DNA of 21,566 bases, taken from assembly GCA_934636905.1 (NCBI GenBank), contig CAKUBJ010000028.1, forward strand, positions 1 to 21,566, in the 5' to 3' direction. A program made the position numbers and the translations under genes. The notes beneath the pieces are model-generated. The model did not search any database and was not told the origin of the DNA. It was given only the letters and a program-made list of their open reading frames with translations. Origin of the DNA: an uncultured Dysosmobacter sp. (lineage in GTDB: Bacteria > Bacillota > Clostridia > Oscillospirales > Oscillospiraceae). Shown here one piece after another: positions 1-6,461 of the stretch (its first letter is position 1; each line of letters opens with the position of its first letter).

Positions 1-152
1 TCCAGAATATCCACGCCGCCCTCCTTGTCGATGAGGACCCGGAGATACCAGGTGCCGGCCTCCTTCACATATTCCACATCCCACAGGGAGCAGCCCTGCT
101 CCTCGATAATGGGCGCCGCCAGCCGGGCGGTGAGTTCCGTGACTTTCTCCAT
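1..152 (-). CDS. rimP: Ribosome maturation factor RimP, N-terminal fragment
   Basis: This is the 5' end of a gene that runs off the left edge; 50 codons are visible. The translation begins MEKVTELTARLAAPIIEEQG, followed by a WDVEYV stretch and a WYLRVLIDKEGGVDI stretch. That is the usual N-terminal pattern of RimP, a cytoplasmic protein needed for 30S subunit maturation. The ATG at 152 is preceded by GGAAGGAG seven bases upstream, which fixes the start. In Firmicutes rimP normally heads the rimP-nusA-infB operon, so nusA is expected just outside the window (family knowledge, not seen). The leader has its own promoter and an intrinsic-terminator hairpin before the start codon. Confidence 0.9.
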   Translation of the reverse strand, partial: MEKVTELTARLAAPIIEEQGCSLWDVEYVKEAGTWYLRVLIDKEGGVDIL

Positions 153-199
153 GGTCTTCTCCTTCCTGTTTCCGGTCTGCGGAGGAGTGCTCCTGCCAC

Positions 200-227
200 A
201 AAAAAGAGCGGACCTTTCGGTCCACTC
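200..227 (-). terminator. Attenuator-like intrinsic terminator in the rimP leader
   Basis: Read on the minus strand, GAGTGGACC and GGTCCGCTC form a 9-bp stem (one G-U pair) closed by a GAAA tetraloop and followed directly by six T. It lies between the putative rimP promoter (255-283) and the rimP start (152), so it would stop transcription early rather than end an upstream gene. A further 7-bp pairing, AGGAGTG (236-242) with CACTCCT (183-189), encloses the hairpin. Confidence 0.75.
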
Positions 228-254
228 ACAACTTACACTCCTTTAACATGTATT

Positions 255-283
255 AAGATAACACACTTTATGATAAATTGCAA
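255..283 (-). promoter_or_regulatory. Promoter for rimP operon
   Basis: On the minus strand TTGCAA and TATCTT are separated by 17 bp in an AT-rich stretch that contrasts with the GC-rich surroundings. The predicted transcription start is near 248, giving a leader of about 95 nt that contains the hairpin at 200-227. Confidence 0.65.
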
Positions 284-304
284 GGGCGTTTCCGGACTTT
301 TTTG

Positions 305-369
305 AAAAAATCACGCTGATTTTTTACAATTTTCGGCCAGTTCCGGAGAAAAAACCCCGGAACCGCCGA
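305..369 (-). terminator. Terminator region after the lipoprotein gene (two hairpins)
   Basis: Just after the lipoprotein stop, TTCCGG/CCGGAA with an outer TCGGC/GCCGA helix forms one hairpin (333-369). A second, AT-rich hairpin follows (305-325): nine pairs of AAAAAATCA with TGATTTTTT around GCG, whose 3' arm supplies the T-run. Either could end the minus-strand transcript. The second is near-symmetric and could work in both directions. Confidence 0.5.
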
Positions 370-376
370 AAAACAG

Positions 377-994
377 TCAACGCACCCGGCAGCCGCCCCA
401 CTCCACCGCCGTGAAGCCGGTGCGCTCCGGAGCGGTAAGGCTCTGGGCGGGGATCTCCATGAACTTGTCCAAGGGCTTCCAGGCCATGAATACCCGCAGC
501 AGGGTATCCGGGGGCGGGTCGATGGTCAGCTTTGCCGCCTGCGTATAGCGGTCCGACTGGAAGGCGATGAGATTATAGGGATTCTCCTGCATCTGGGGCA
601 GCCAGTAGACGATGAACTCGTTGGCCTCTCGCCGGGTGAGGCCCAGCTGGGCCAGCGCATCCTCCAAAAAGGCAGCGGTGTCGGTTCCTGCCACGCAGAA
701 GCCTTGGGAGAAGTCATACGCGATGGTATCCGCGCCCTCCCAGTAGAGATAGCTGTAAGTCTGTCCGGCATCGTCTGTCAGAGTCCCATCCGGGCAGGCA
801 GTCACTGCCCAGCCATCGCCGTAGGCGGGATAGGTGCAGGTCAATGCTCCGGCGTAGTCCAGCTTTACCGTGACGGCAGTCTCCTCCTCCGGATAGAGGT
901 AGATCACCGGCTTGGCGGCGGCCTGTTCCACTCGACAGGCCGACAGGCTCAGCATGCAGGTCAGCGCCAGAAGCGCTGCGAAAAACCGTTTCAT
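377..994 (-). CDS. Predicted lipoprotein of unknown function (KPVIYLYP motif)
   Basis: A 205-residue protein with a lipoprotein signal: a basic start MKRFF, a hydrophobic core, and the lipobox LSAC with Cys20 as the lipidated residue. It is therefore expected on the outer face of the membrane. The mature part opens with KPVIYLYPEEE, a motif I know from uncharacterised secreted or lipid-anchored proteins of Clostridia, and ends with a compact domain rich in aromatic residues. No catalytic motif is recognised. The ATG at 994 is chosen because AAAGGAGC lies ten bases upstream and because it starts the signal peptide; the longer reading frame upstream overlaps a terminator. It appears to be a single-gene unit, with terminators on both sides. 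Function unknown. Confidence 0.85.
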   Translation of the reverse strand: MKRFFAALLALTCMLSLSACRVEQAAAKPVIYLYPEEETAVTVKLDYAGALTCTYPAYGDGWAVTACPDGTLTDDAGQTYSYLYWEGADTIAYDFSQGFCVAGTDTAAFLEDALAQLGLTRREANEFIVYWLPQMQENPYNLIAFQSDRYTQAAKLTIDPPPDTLLRVFMAWKPLDKFMEIPAQSLTAPERTGFTAVEWGGCRVR

Positions 995-1026
995 AAAGAA
1001 GTGCTCCTTTCTGTTCAATGAACCGA

Positions 1027-1038
1027 GGGGTTGACCCC
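1027..1038. repeat. Small palindrome upstream of the lipoprotein gene
   Basis: GGGGTTGACCCC is a 12-bp inverted repeat about 33 bp before the lipoprotein start codon. A weak -10-like TAGAAT lies next to it on the minus strand. It could be an operator, but it is short and may be chance. Confidence 0.25.
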
Positions 1039-1088
1039 ATTCTACCTGTATAGACGGGAAAAAGGGCGGTTTGGTTCCGCACGAAAGC

Positions 1089-1125
1089 AAAAAAACAGAG
1101 CGGAACTTCTGAAAAGAAGTTCCGC
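1089..1125 (-). terminator. Strong intrinsic terminator after the metE'-lrgB' remnant
   Basis: On the minus strand GCGGAACTTCT pairs perfectly over 11 bp with AGAAGTTCCGC around a TTTC loop, followed by TCTG and seven T. It begins seven bases after the stop codon of the chimeric remnant. It was presumably the native terminator of the lost lrgB gene, whose tail is immediately upstream. Confidence 0.9.
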
Positions 1126-1131
1126 CCTGCT

Positions 1132-1604
1132 TTACGCGGTAAAGAACATGGCCAGAATGGAGGTGATGATGCCGCAGACACATAGAGCGATGGAGCTCAT
1201 GGCGCCCTGAAGAGGACCGATCTCCAGCGCCTTCACGAACCGGAAGTGCTCCACAAAGGGATGGCTGTCCACCCCCACCTCGCCGGTGAGGTAGGTGTCG
1301 TCCAGCATGGCGGCCTCCCCCTGGAAGGGCAGCCCCTTCTCCGTGGGATGGTGCCCCACGCCGTGGAAGCCCCACATGAAGTCCAGATGCCAGGTGGCGC
1401 GGCGGAACTCGCCGTCGGTAATGACATGGTATCCGGCGGCCTTCTGTTTGGCTACCAGATCCCGGATGGCCGCATCCTCTGCGGCCTTCAGTTCATCGGT
1501 GCCGATTTTTCCGGCCTGAAAGTCCGCCCGGGCCTGCTTCAGTTCCGCCGGGCGGAGGAAGCTGCCTACAAAATCGTAACGAAGGGGGTGTTTGCCTTGC
1601 TCAT
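1132..1604 (-). pseudogene. Chimeric pseudogene: MetE-like methyltransferase front fused to LrgB tail
   Basis: Codons from about 1590 down to 1235 encode the N-terminal third of a cobalamin-independent methionine synthase-like protein (YxjG/YxjH type): RYDFVGSFLRP, then DGEFRRATWHLDFMWGF, then HFRFVKALE. The frame then continues into QGAMSSIALCVCGIITSIL, which matches the C-terminal membrane helix of LrgB/YohK proteins, and stops. The zinc-binding and catalytic C-terminal part of the methyltransferase and most of LrgB are missing. The ATG at 1604, with AAAGGAG eight bases upstream, is out of frame by one base. A run of five C (1584-1588) where six would restore MSKANTPLRYDFVG marks a frameshift. 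As read, translation from this ATG ends after about 12 codons. This looks like deletion scar plus frameshift, not a working gene. Confidence 0.85.
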
Positions 1605-1620
1605 GGTCGTGCTCCTTTAG

Positions 1621-1665
1621 AAAAAACTGTCGATATATCCGGTACGGACGCCGGCCGGCGCCGTA
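1621..1665 (-). terminator. Weak terminator-like hairpin after the TRIC-type gene
   Basis: An interrupted palindrome (1643-1665; TACGG and CGCC arms with an unpaired A) sits 26 bp after the channel gene stop. A six-T run follows on the minus strand, but about 16 nt downstream, which is farther than usual for an intrinsic terminator. It may also be the promoter side of the broken gene. Confidence 0.3.
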
Positions 1666-1690
1666 TCGGTCTGATTCCAAAATTGCCGCC

Positions 1691-2317
1691 TCAGTCGTGG
1701 GTGCGGGGCAGGTTCCAGCGGTAGTGGGCGGAAAGGCACCGGATGGCGAACACCAGCGCCGCCCCGGCCAGCATGGCCGGCAGTTCCCCGGCGGGGCGCA
1801 GCAGGGCGCACAGCACCGCCCCCGCCAGCGACGCGCAGGCGTAGACGTGCTTGACGAAGATGTAGGGCATATCCCCCGCCATCATGTCCCGCAGCAGCCC
1901 GCCGCCCACGCCGGTAATCACCCCCACGAACACCAGCAGGTACAACGACGGCGCCTCCACGCAGTGCCACGCCACCCGGACGCCCATGACGGTGAAAATC
2001 CCCAGCCCGGCGCTGTCCATCAGCAGCATGGCAAGGTCGTGGCGGCGCTGGTTGGCCATGAGCAGCTGCCGGGCGCCGGAGAGGAACAGCAGCAACGACA
2101 CCCCAATGGCCACGGCGGAGGCGGTGGGATCCCGGAAAGCGGCAGGAGGTGTGTTGCCCAGCAGCACATCCCGCAGCATCCCGCCACCGCAGGCGGTGGT
2201 CAGCCCCAGAATGCACACGCCAAAGAGATCCATGCCCTTGTGGATGCCCAGCAGGGCGCCGGAGGCGGCGAAGGCCACGGTGCCCAGCATCTCAAAGAGG
2301 AAGAGGAACCGTTCCAT
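1691..2317 (-). CDS. UPF0126/TRIC family membrane channel protein
   Basis: A 208-residue protein with about seven hydrophobic helices and the internal duplication typical of the UPF0126 family (Pfam PF03458; E. coli YicG, B. subtilis YvgT). The first repeat carries ACGGGMLRDVLLGNTPP around residues 42-58 and the second GVGGGLLRDMMAGDMP around 137-152. These Gly-Gly-Gly...Arg-Asp motifs kink the pore helices in prokaryotic TRIC cation channels. Some members have instead been linked to amino-acid (glycine) transport, so the substrate is open. The length matches the family. The ATG at 2317 has GGGGAG upstream, inside the end of the LysR gene; only 3 nt separate the two genes, so they are probably translationally coupled. 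Confidence 0.92.
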   Translation of the reverse strand: MERFLFLFEMLGTVAFAASGALLGIHKGMDLFGVCILGLTTACGGGMLRDVLLGNTPPAAFRDPTASAVAIGVSLLLFLSGARQLLMANQRRHDLAMLLMDSAGLGIFTVMGVRVAWHCVEAPSLYLLVFVGVITGVGGGLLRDMMAGDMPYIFVKHVYACASLAGAVLCALLRPAGELPAMLAGAALVFAIRCLSAHYRWNLPRTHD

Positions 2318-2320
2318 GGG

Positions 2321-3205
2321 TCACTCTCCCCTTCTCACCATTTCCATAAAGGCGGCGGCCGCGGCGGTGGGGGGCACCTCCTTCAGGGTGCACATATCCA
2401 CGCTGCGCTCAGGGATGGTGAAGTCGGTTTTCAGCAGGCGGATGCTGCCGCTTTCCAGATCCTTCCGGACAAATTCCAGCGTCACGCCGGCCACCCCCAG
2501 CCCGATGCCTGCCAGCGTCACCAGCAGCTGCCGGGAGGACAGTTCAATCTCCGGGGTGAGGGTCACGCCGGCCTTCAGGAACTCCTGCTCTAAAAAGACC
2601 CGGGAGCTTGCCTTGCGTTCCAGCAGAATCAGGGGGAACCCGGCGATTTCCTGCCGGGTGTAAATCCGCTCAAAGTCGCAGGGGTAATTCTTCCCCGCCA
2701 CGAACACGGAATGGGTGGGGAAGCAGGGCCACGTTTCCAGCGCGGCGTCTTTGGGGGAGGAGGCAAAGGCGATGTCCACCGCCCCGGAGCGCAGCATACT
2801 CAGCACCTTGGCGCTGCGGCCGGAGACGATTTTCAGCCGGATGCCGGGGTGCTGGCGGTGGAACGCGTCCAGATACGGGGTGAGGAACTGGCCGGTGACG
2901 GTGTCGCTGGCGCCGATGGTCAGGGTACCCAGCAGCAGCTGCTGGGCCTGGGACAGCTTGTCCTCCCCGGTGGCCAGCAGGCCCAGGGCGTTGCGGACGT
3001 ACTGATAGAGCATCTGCCCCTCCCCCGTCAGCACCACGCCCCGGGGGGAGCGGGCAAACAGCCGCGCCTGTAAGGAGGTTTCCAGCTGCTTGATGGACTG
3101 GCTCACCGCCGACTGGGAAATATAGAGGTTCTTCGCCGCCGCCGAGATATTCCCGGCCTCCGCCACTTCCTTGAACACCCGGTACAATTCCAGCTTGACT
3201 GCCAT
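2321..3205 (-). CDS. LysR-family transcriptional regulator
   Basis: A 294-residue protein with standard LysR architecture. An N-terminal winged helix-turn-helix (about residues 1-62) contains NISAAAKNLYISQSAVSQSI and ARSPRGVVLTGEG. A linker helix follows, then a periplasmic-binding-like effector domain (about 90-290) beginning GTLTIGASDTV. The start at 3205 is chosen because GGAGGG lies upstream and the domain begins at once; an upstream extension to 3277 would run through the promoter. The regulator is transcribed ahead of the TRIC-type channel gene, 3 nt apart. The pair may be self-contained, with the regulator controlling the channel in response to a small ligand (inference). The ligand cannot be told from sequence. 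Confidence 0.93.
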   Translation of the reverse strand: MAVKLELYRVFKEVAEAGNISAAAKNLYISQSAVSQSIKQLETSLQARLFARSPRGVVLTGEGQMLYQYVRNALGLLATGEDKLSQAQQLLLGTLTIGASDTVTGQFLTPYLDAFHRQHPGIRLKIVSGRSAKVLSMLRSGAVDIAFASSPKDAALETWPCFPTHSVFVAGKNYPCDFERIYTRQEIAGFPLILLERKASSRVFLEQEFLKAGVTLTPEIELSSRQLLVTLAGIGLGVAGVTLEFVRKDLESGSIRLLKTDFTIPERSVDMCTLKEVPPTAAAAAFMEMVRRGE

Positions 3206-3248
3206 ATCCGTCCCTCCGTAATCAGTGGTTCTTATTGCTTTGATTCCC

Positions 3249-3277
3249 ATTATAAGCGCCCGCCGGAGGGAATGCAA
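3249..3277 (-). promoter_or_regulatory. Promoter for the LysR-channel operon
   Basis: On the minus strand TTGCAT and a perfect TATAAT are spaced 17 bp apart. The predicted start of transcription is near 3242, about 37 nt before the LysR start codon. Confidence 0.8.
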
Positions 3278-3340
3278 CGGGGAAACCGCCGGGGGAGAGA
3301 GAAATTTCGGCGGGGATAGAGGGAATTTTCCGTCAGATAT

Positions 3341-3374
3341 AAAAAAGTGCCCCCGCTCCTTTCGGAGCGGGGGC
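3341..3374 (-). terminator. Strong intrinsic terminator of the S-layer gene
   Basis: On the minus strand GCCCCCGCTCC pairs over 11 bp with GGAGCGGGGGC around a GAAA loop, followed by AC and six T. It begins 35 bp after the S-layer stop codon. Confidence 0.92.
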
Positions 3375-3408
3375 GGCTGCTATCTCAGCTCAGATGAGTT
3401 TCGATAGA

Positions 3409-6180
3409 TTAGAAAGTGCGGACGTAGGTCAGATCGCCATAGACAATTCTGTAGGTACCGCTGCCGATAGCGGGAATTACTTCGGTAGTGGCACTATTGG
3501 AATTGGTGACAGTGACGGTGACAGTGTCGATGGTGGTGTACTCAGTAGTGCCGGCATTCAGTACCTGCAGGTTGACCTTGACGGTCTTGGTACCAGTAAT
3601 GGCGTTCTTCAGAGTAACCGTGACCTTCTTGTCGGCGGTCAGTTCGACGCCAATCACAGAGGAATCAACTTCGGGCACTTCCGGAGTTTCGGAATCCTTG
3701 ACCTCCTGGATGAACAGGTTGGTGACCTCGCCATCCTTGGTGGTGTAGATGAAGGTGTCGTTGGCATCCTTCTTCACGGACTTGATGGAGGCGGAAGTGA
3801 TCTCGCCATCCTCGTCAACCAGCCAGATCTTGGCATTCTCGGCAACAGTCCAAGAAGTGTTGCCCAGCTTCACAGTGTACTCACCAGAGATCTTGTTGGT
3901 TCCGGTGCCGGCGCCGCACTTGTCATCATTATACTTGGTGACACCGGTGATCACGCCGTCATTGTTGGTGGTATAGCTGTCGAACAGGAAGTTGTAGGTA
4001 TCCTCAGAGACGCCGGTGGCAATGTAGCTGTTGTTCATAGTAGCCTTGTCGGTCAGATCCTTAAACAGATCAGCCGCAACCTTTGCAACAGTCACCTCAC
4101 CGCCGATTACAGCGTTGACCTCATAGTAGTCAACCTTGGAATCCTTGTCGGAGATCTTCTTGGACTGGGATTCGCCAGCCAGATAGAGGGTCTTGCTGTT
4201 GTTGCCGGTGATGGTAACGCCATCGGCAGAAGCGTCAATGAACATGACGGTAGCCATATCAGCGGTCTTGCAGTAGTAGGCCACATACATATCCTTGCCG
4301 TTAGCCTTGATGTCGGGAGCGCCCTTGATGCCGGTGTAGACGTTCCAGTCACCGTCGTTGTTCTTCACAACAAACACGGTCTTGCTGTTGGCATAGATGC
4401 TGTCCTTGTCAGCCACCTTGACGGAAGCCTTGCTGTTCTCCATCACGAAGGCGGTGGTCACACGAGGCTTACCGTTCTCGTCATTAGGCTCTTTAACATT
4501 TTCGCCCACGCGATAAGTGCCCTGTGCAGCAGTGCCGCCGGCAACTTCCTTCAGAGTGACCTCATCGGCCTTTTCGTCATAACTCCAGGTGACGATGTCG
4601 CCCTGGGCAATGCCCTTCTTGGTATAATTCTTATCGGTGTCGTAGGTCTTGGTGCTGCCGTCAGCCTTCAGCAGCTTAACGCGGGCATCCGTAAAGGCGC
4701 CGTCGCCCTCGATGGCCAGAACCATGGCATAATCGCTGGAAACGAACTCGTCTTCCTCAACATAGATGACGTTGCCATCGTTGTCCAGATAGAAGTTGTA
4801 GTCGCTCTTGGTGGACACGGTCACGCCACCGTCATAGCCGATCTTCTTGGAGATCTTGTAGACGGTGCCGCCCAGAGTGTAACTCTTGCCGGTAACAATC
4901 TTAGTTACCTCGCCGGTAACCTTCTCGGCAACCTTGACGGACTTGATTTCCTTAGCAGACTCGGAGAAGGTGTACAGGACAACATCATCGTCCTCGAACT
5001 CTTCATCAGTCTCATACTTGCCGTCGAAGTTTGCGGGAGCAGTATCGGAAGCGTTGGCAACCACAATGTAAGCATCCTTGGACTTGGTGGCAGCAACGCT
5101 CTTGGAAACGGTGCCGACATAGGTGTTCACGGTGCAGATGGTGACATCGTTGGTGTCGTCGTCGTGATAGACATAGGTGGTAGCACCATTGCCAACGCCA
5201 ACCTTTTTGTCATTGCCCTTCTTCACGTCCTGATTGTCCTGAGCGGTGCCGTCGATATAGTACTCGGCGGAATCCTTGCTGCTCATGTTCAGATCGGAGT
5301 AGATGTCGCCCAGCTTGACCTCGCCGGTGTAGGTCTGGTCAGCGGTCTTATCATAGGTACCGATCTTTTCGGCCTTCAGAGTCCACTTGGTAGCAGGCTG
5401 AGCAAAATCGTCGGTCACGTCGTTGTCCTTCAGATCAGTGAAGTACTTCTCGGCGAACTGCATCTTGCCGTCCTTGCTGCCAATGTTGCCGTCGGTCTTG
5501 CCGGTGTTGGCCATTTCCTTGGCGGTGGACTTGTTGGTGAAGGTGATGCCGTTGACGGTGACGGAGTTGTTGTTCTCATACTCCACCATGGTGGCCTTCA
5601 GGGTGTTGAAGGCATACAGGCAGGCCTCTTCACGGTTGACAGCCTTGGTGCCGTTGAACTCGCCGTTCAGGCCGTCGTCCAGCTCGATGTGCAGAGCGCG
5701 CTTGGCAACCTGGATGGACCAGTTGTTGCCGGTGTAGCCCTCGGTGGTGGCGTCATAGCCCAGAGCGCCCAGCAGCATCTTCATGAAAGCATAGCCGCTG
5801 AGGGTGTTGGCGGGACGGAAGGTGCCGTCGGCGTAGCCGCTGATGATGCCTTCCTTGGCGCAGTAGGCGATGTAGCCTGCGAAGTTGTTGGTGGTGGGCA
5901 CGTCGCTGTAGGGAGCGGCGTCAGCCACCAGAGCGGAGGCGGTGGTGGGGCCAAGGATCAGGTTGCAGATGATCTTGGCGGCAGCACCACGGGTCAGGGT
6001 GTTGCTGGGACGGAAGTCACCTTCGGAATAACCGTCGATGACCTTCACGGCGGACATCACGTCAACAGCTTCTTTGTAGTTGATCTTGCTGTTGTCGGTG
6101 AAGTCCTTGGCACCGGCAGAGACAGTGACCAGAGACATGGTCATTACCAGAGCCAGTACCAGAGAAAGGAACTTCTTCAT
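3409..6180 (-). CDS. SLH-domain S-layer protein
   Basis: A 923-residue secreted protein. Residues 1-24 form a Sec signal peptide ending VSAGA. Surface-layer homology repeats follow at about 27-74 (VIDGYSEGDFRPSNTLTR), 91-142 (GIISGYADGTFRPANTLSG) and a weaker third near 150-195 (ending NREEACLYAF). SLH repeats bind pyruvylated secondary cell-wall polymer, so the protein is anchored to the wall with the long remainder facing outward. That part is rich in Lys, Asp, Thr and Val and looks like beta-strand Ig-like domains, the last around 825-923. The start has AAGGAGG upstream. The gene is less GC-rich than its neighbours, as expected from its composition and high expression. It has its own promoter, a long structured leader and a strong terminator, consistent with a major surface protein. 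Confidence 0.92.
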   Translation of the reverse strand: MKKFLSLVLALVMTMSLVTVSAGAKDFTDNSKINYKEAVDVMSAVKVIDGYSEGDFRPSNTLTRGAAAKIICNLILGPTTASALVADAAPYSDVPTTNNFAGYIAYCAKEGIISGYADGTFRPANTLSGYAFMKMLLGALGYDATTEGYTGNNWSIQVAKRALHIELDDGLNGEFNGTKAVNREEACLYAFNTLKATMVEYENNNSVTVNGITFTNKSTAKEMANTGKTDGNIGSKDGKMQFAEKYFTDLKDNDVTDDFAQPATKWTLKAEKIGTYDKTADQTYTGEVKLGDIYSDLNMSSKDSAEYYIDGTAQDNQDVKKGNDKKVGVGNGATTYVYHDDDTNDVTICTVNTYVGTVSKSVAATKSKDAYIVVANASDTAPANFDGKYETDEEFEDDDVVLYTFSESAKEIKSVKVAEKVTGEVTKIVTGKSYTLGGTVYKISKKIGYDGGVTVSTKSDYNFYLDNDGNVIYVEEDEFVSSDYAMVLAIEGDGAFTDARVKLLKADGSTKTYDTDKNYTKKGIAQGDIVTWSYDEKADEVTLKEVAGGTAAQGTYRVGENVKEPNDENGKPRVTTAFVMENSKASVKVADKDSIYANSKTVFVVKNNDGDWNVYTGIKGAPDIKANGKDMYVAYYCKTADMATVMFIDASADGVTITGNNSKTLYLAGESQSKKISDKDSKVDYYEVNAVIGGEVTVAKVAADLFKDLTDKATMNNSYIATGVSEDTYNFLFDSYTTNNDGVITGVTKYNDDKCGAGTGTNKISGEYTVKLGNTSWTVAENAKIWLVDEDGEITSASIKSVKKDANDTFIYTTKDGEVTNLFIQEVKDSETPEVPEVDSSVIGVELTADKKVTVTLKNAITGTKTVKVNLQVLNAGTTEYTTIDTVTVTVTNSNSATTEVIPAIGSGTYRIVYGDLTYVRTF

Positions 6181-6359
6181 GGGGTTTCCTCCTTATAAAA
6201 TGTCGAAACGCAGCCATGAGGTTTCCCCGCCCCGGGTTCCGGGTTTCGTGTCGGGGCTAGCCGAACCTGCGGAGATGCAGGCCTACACCAAGCACGGAGC
6301 CTGGAGGCAGTTTGCCCGCAGCTTTGTTTCGCAAGGCTACTTTAGCAGGAACGCCCCGA
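6181..6359 (-). promoter_or_regulatory. Long structured 5' leader RNA of the S-layer gene, no known class
   Basis: About 180 nt lie between the predicted transcription start and the S-layer ATG. A closing helix TCGGGGC (6353-6359) with GCCCCGA (6251-6257) encloses some 95 nt that hold at least two smaller hairpins: CCTGC/GCAGG, and GGGCA/TGCCT with one G-U pair. The 3' arm GCCCCG can instead pair with a second CGGGGC at 6229-6234. GGTTCGG inside the domain can pair with CCGGAACC outside it (one bulge). CGAAAC (6243-6248) can pair with GTTTCG (6204-6209) just before the ribosome site. I could not match it to c-di-GMP, c-di-AMP, cobalamin, SAM or other riboswitch signatures I know. It may be an mRNA-stabilising leader, as is common for S-layer genes, or a switch. 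Confidence 0.6.
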
Positions 6360-6363
6360 AATG

Positions 6364-6392
6364 TAAATAGTTTCGCACGGTATGTAACACAA
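6364..6392 (-). promoter_or_regulatory. Promoter for the S-layer gene
   Basis: On the minus strand TTGTGT and TATTTA are 17 bp apart; an alternative -35, TTGCAC, overlaps slightly upstream. The expected start near 6357 coincides with the first base pairs of the leader's closing helix, which supports both calls. Confidence 0.6.
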
Positions 6393-6396
6393 GTGC

Positions 6397-6461
6397 AAAA
6401 AAGAGAGGGAATTACGAGCACGGCGCACAACGAGATTGCCGCAAATCGTGATTCCCTCTCT
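6397..6461 (-). terminator. Large hairpin terminator of the recombinase-like gene
   Basis: Starting at the stop codon, a 16-bp stem (6446-6461 with 6402-6417, one mismatch) encloses a 28-nt loop and runs directly into six T on the minus strand. The S-layer -35 element starts about five bases beyond, so this terminator insulates the S-layer promoter from upstream transcription. Confidence 0.85.

Noticed and set aside
153..229. A possible GTG-started leader peptide in front of rimP (AAAGGAG upstream)
   Set aside because: It would translate straight through the terminator stem and on into rimP out of frame. It lacks tandem regulatory codons, so it is probably chance.
1592..2593. A plus-strand frame opposite the TRIC-type and LysR genes
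   Set aside because: Both minus-strand genes have clear family motifs; the plus frame is His/Gln-rich shadow sequence.
3394..6198. A 934-codon open frame on the plus strand, antisense to the S-layer gene
   Set aside because: It has no ribosome site or family resemblance and is repetitive in Gly, Val and Leu. It arises because the sense gene avoids codons whose complement is a stop.
6181..6359. Assignment of the S-layer leader to c-di-GMP (GEMM) or c-di-AMP (ydaO) riboswitches
   Set aside because: The conserved internal sequence blocks of these classes are not present in the right order; only general G/C-rich hairpins are shared.
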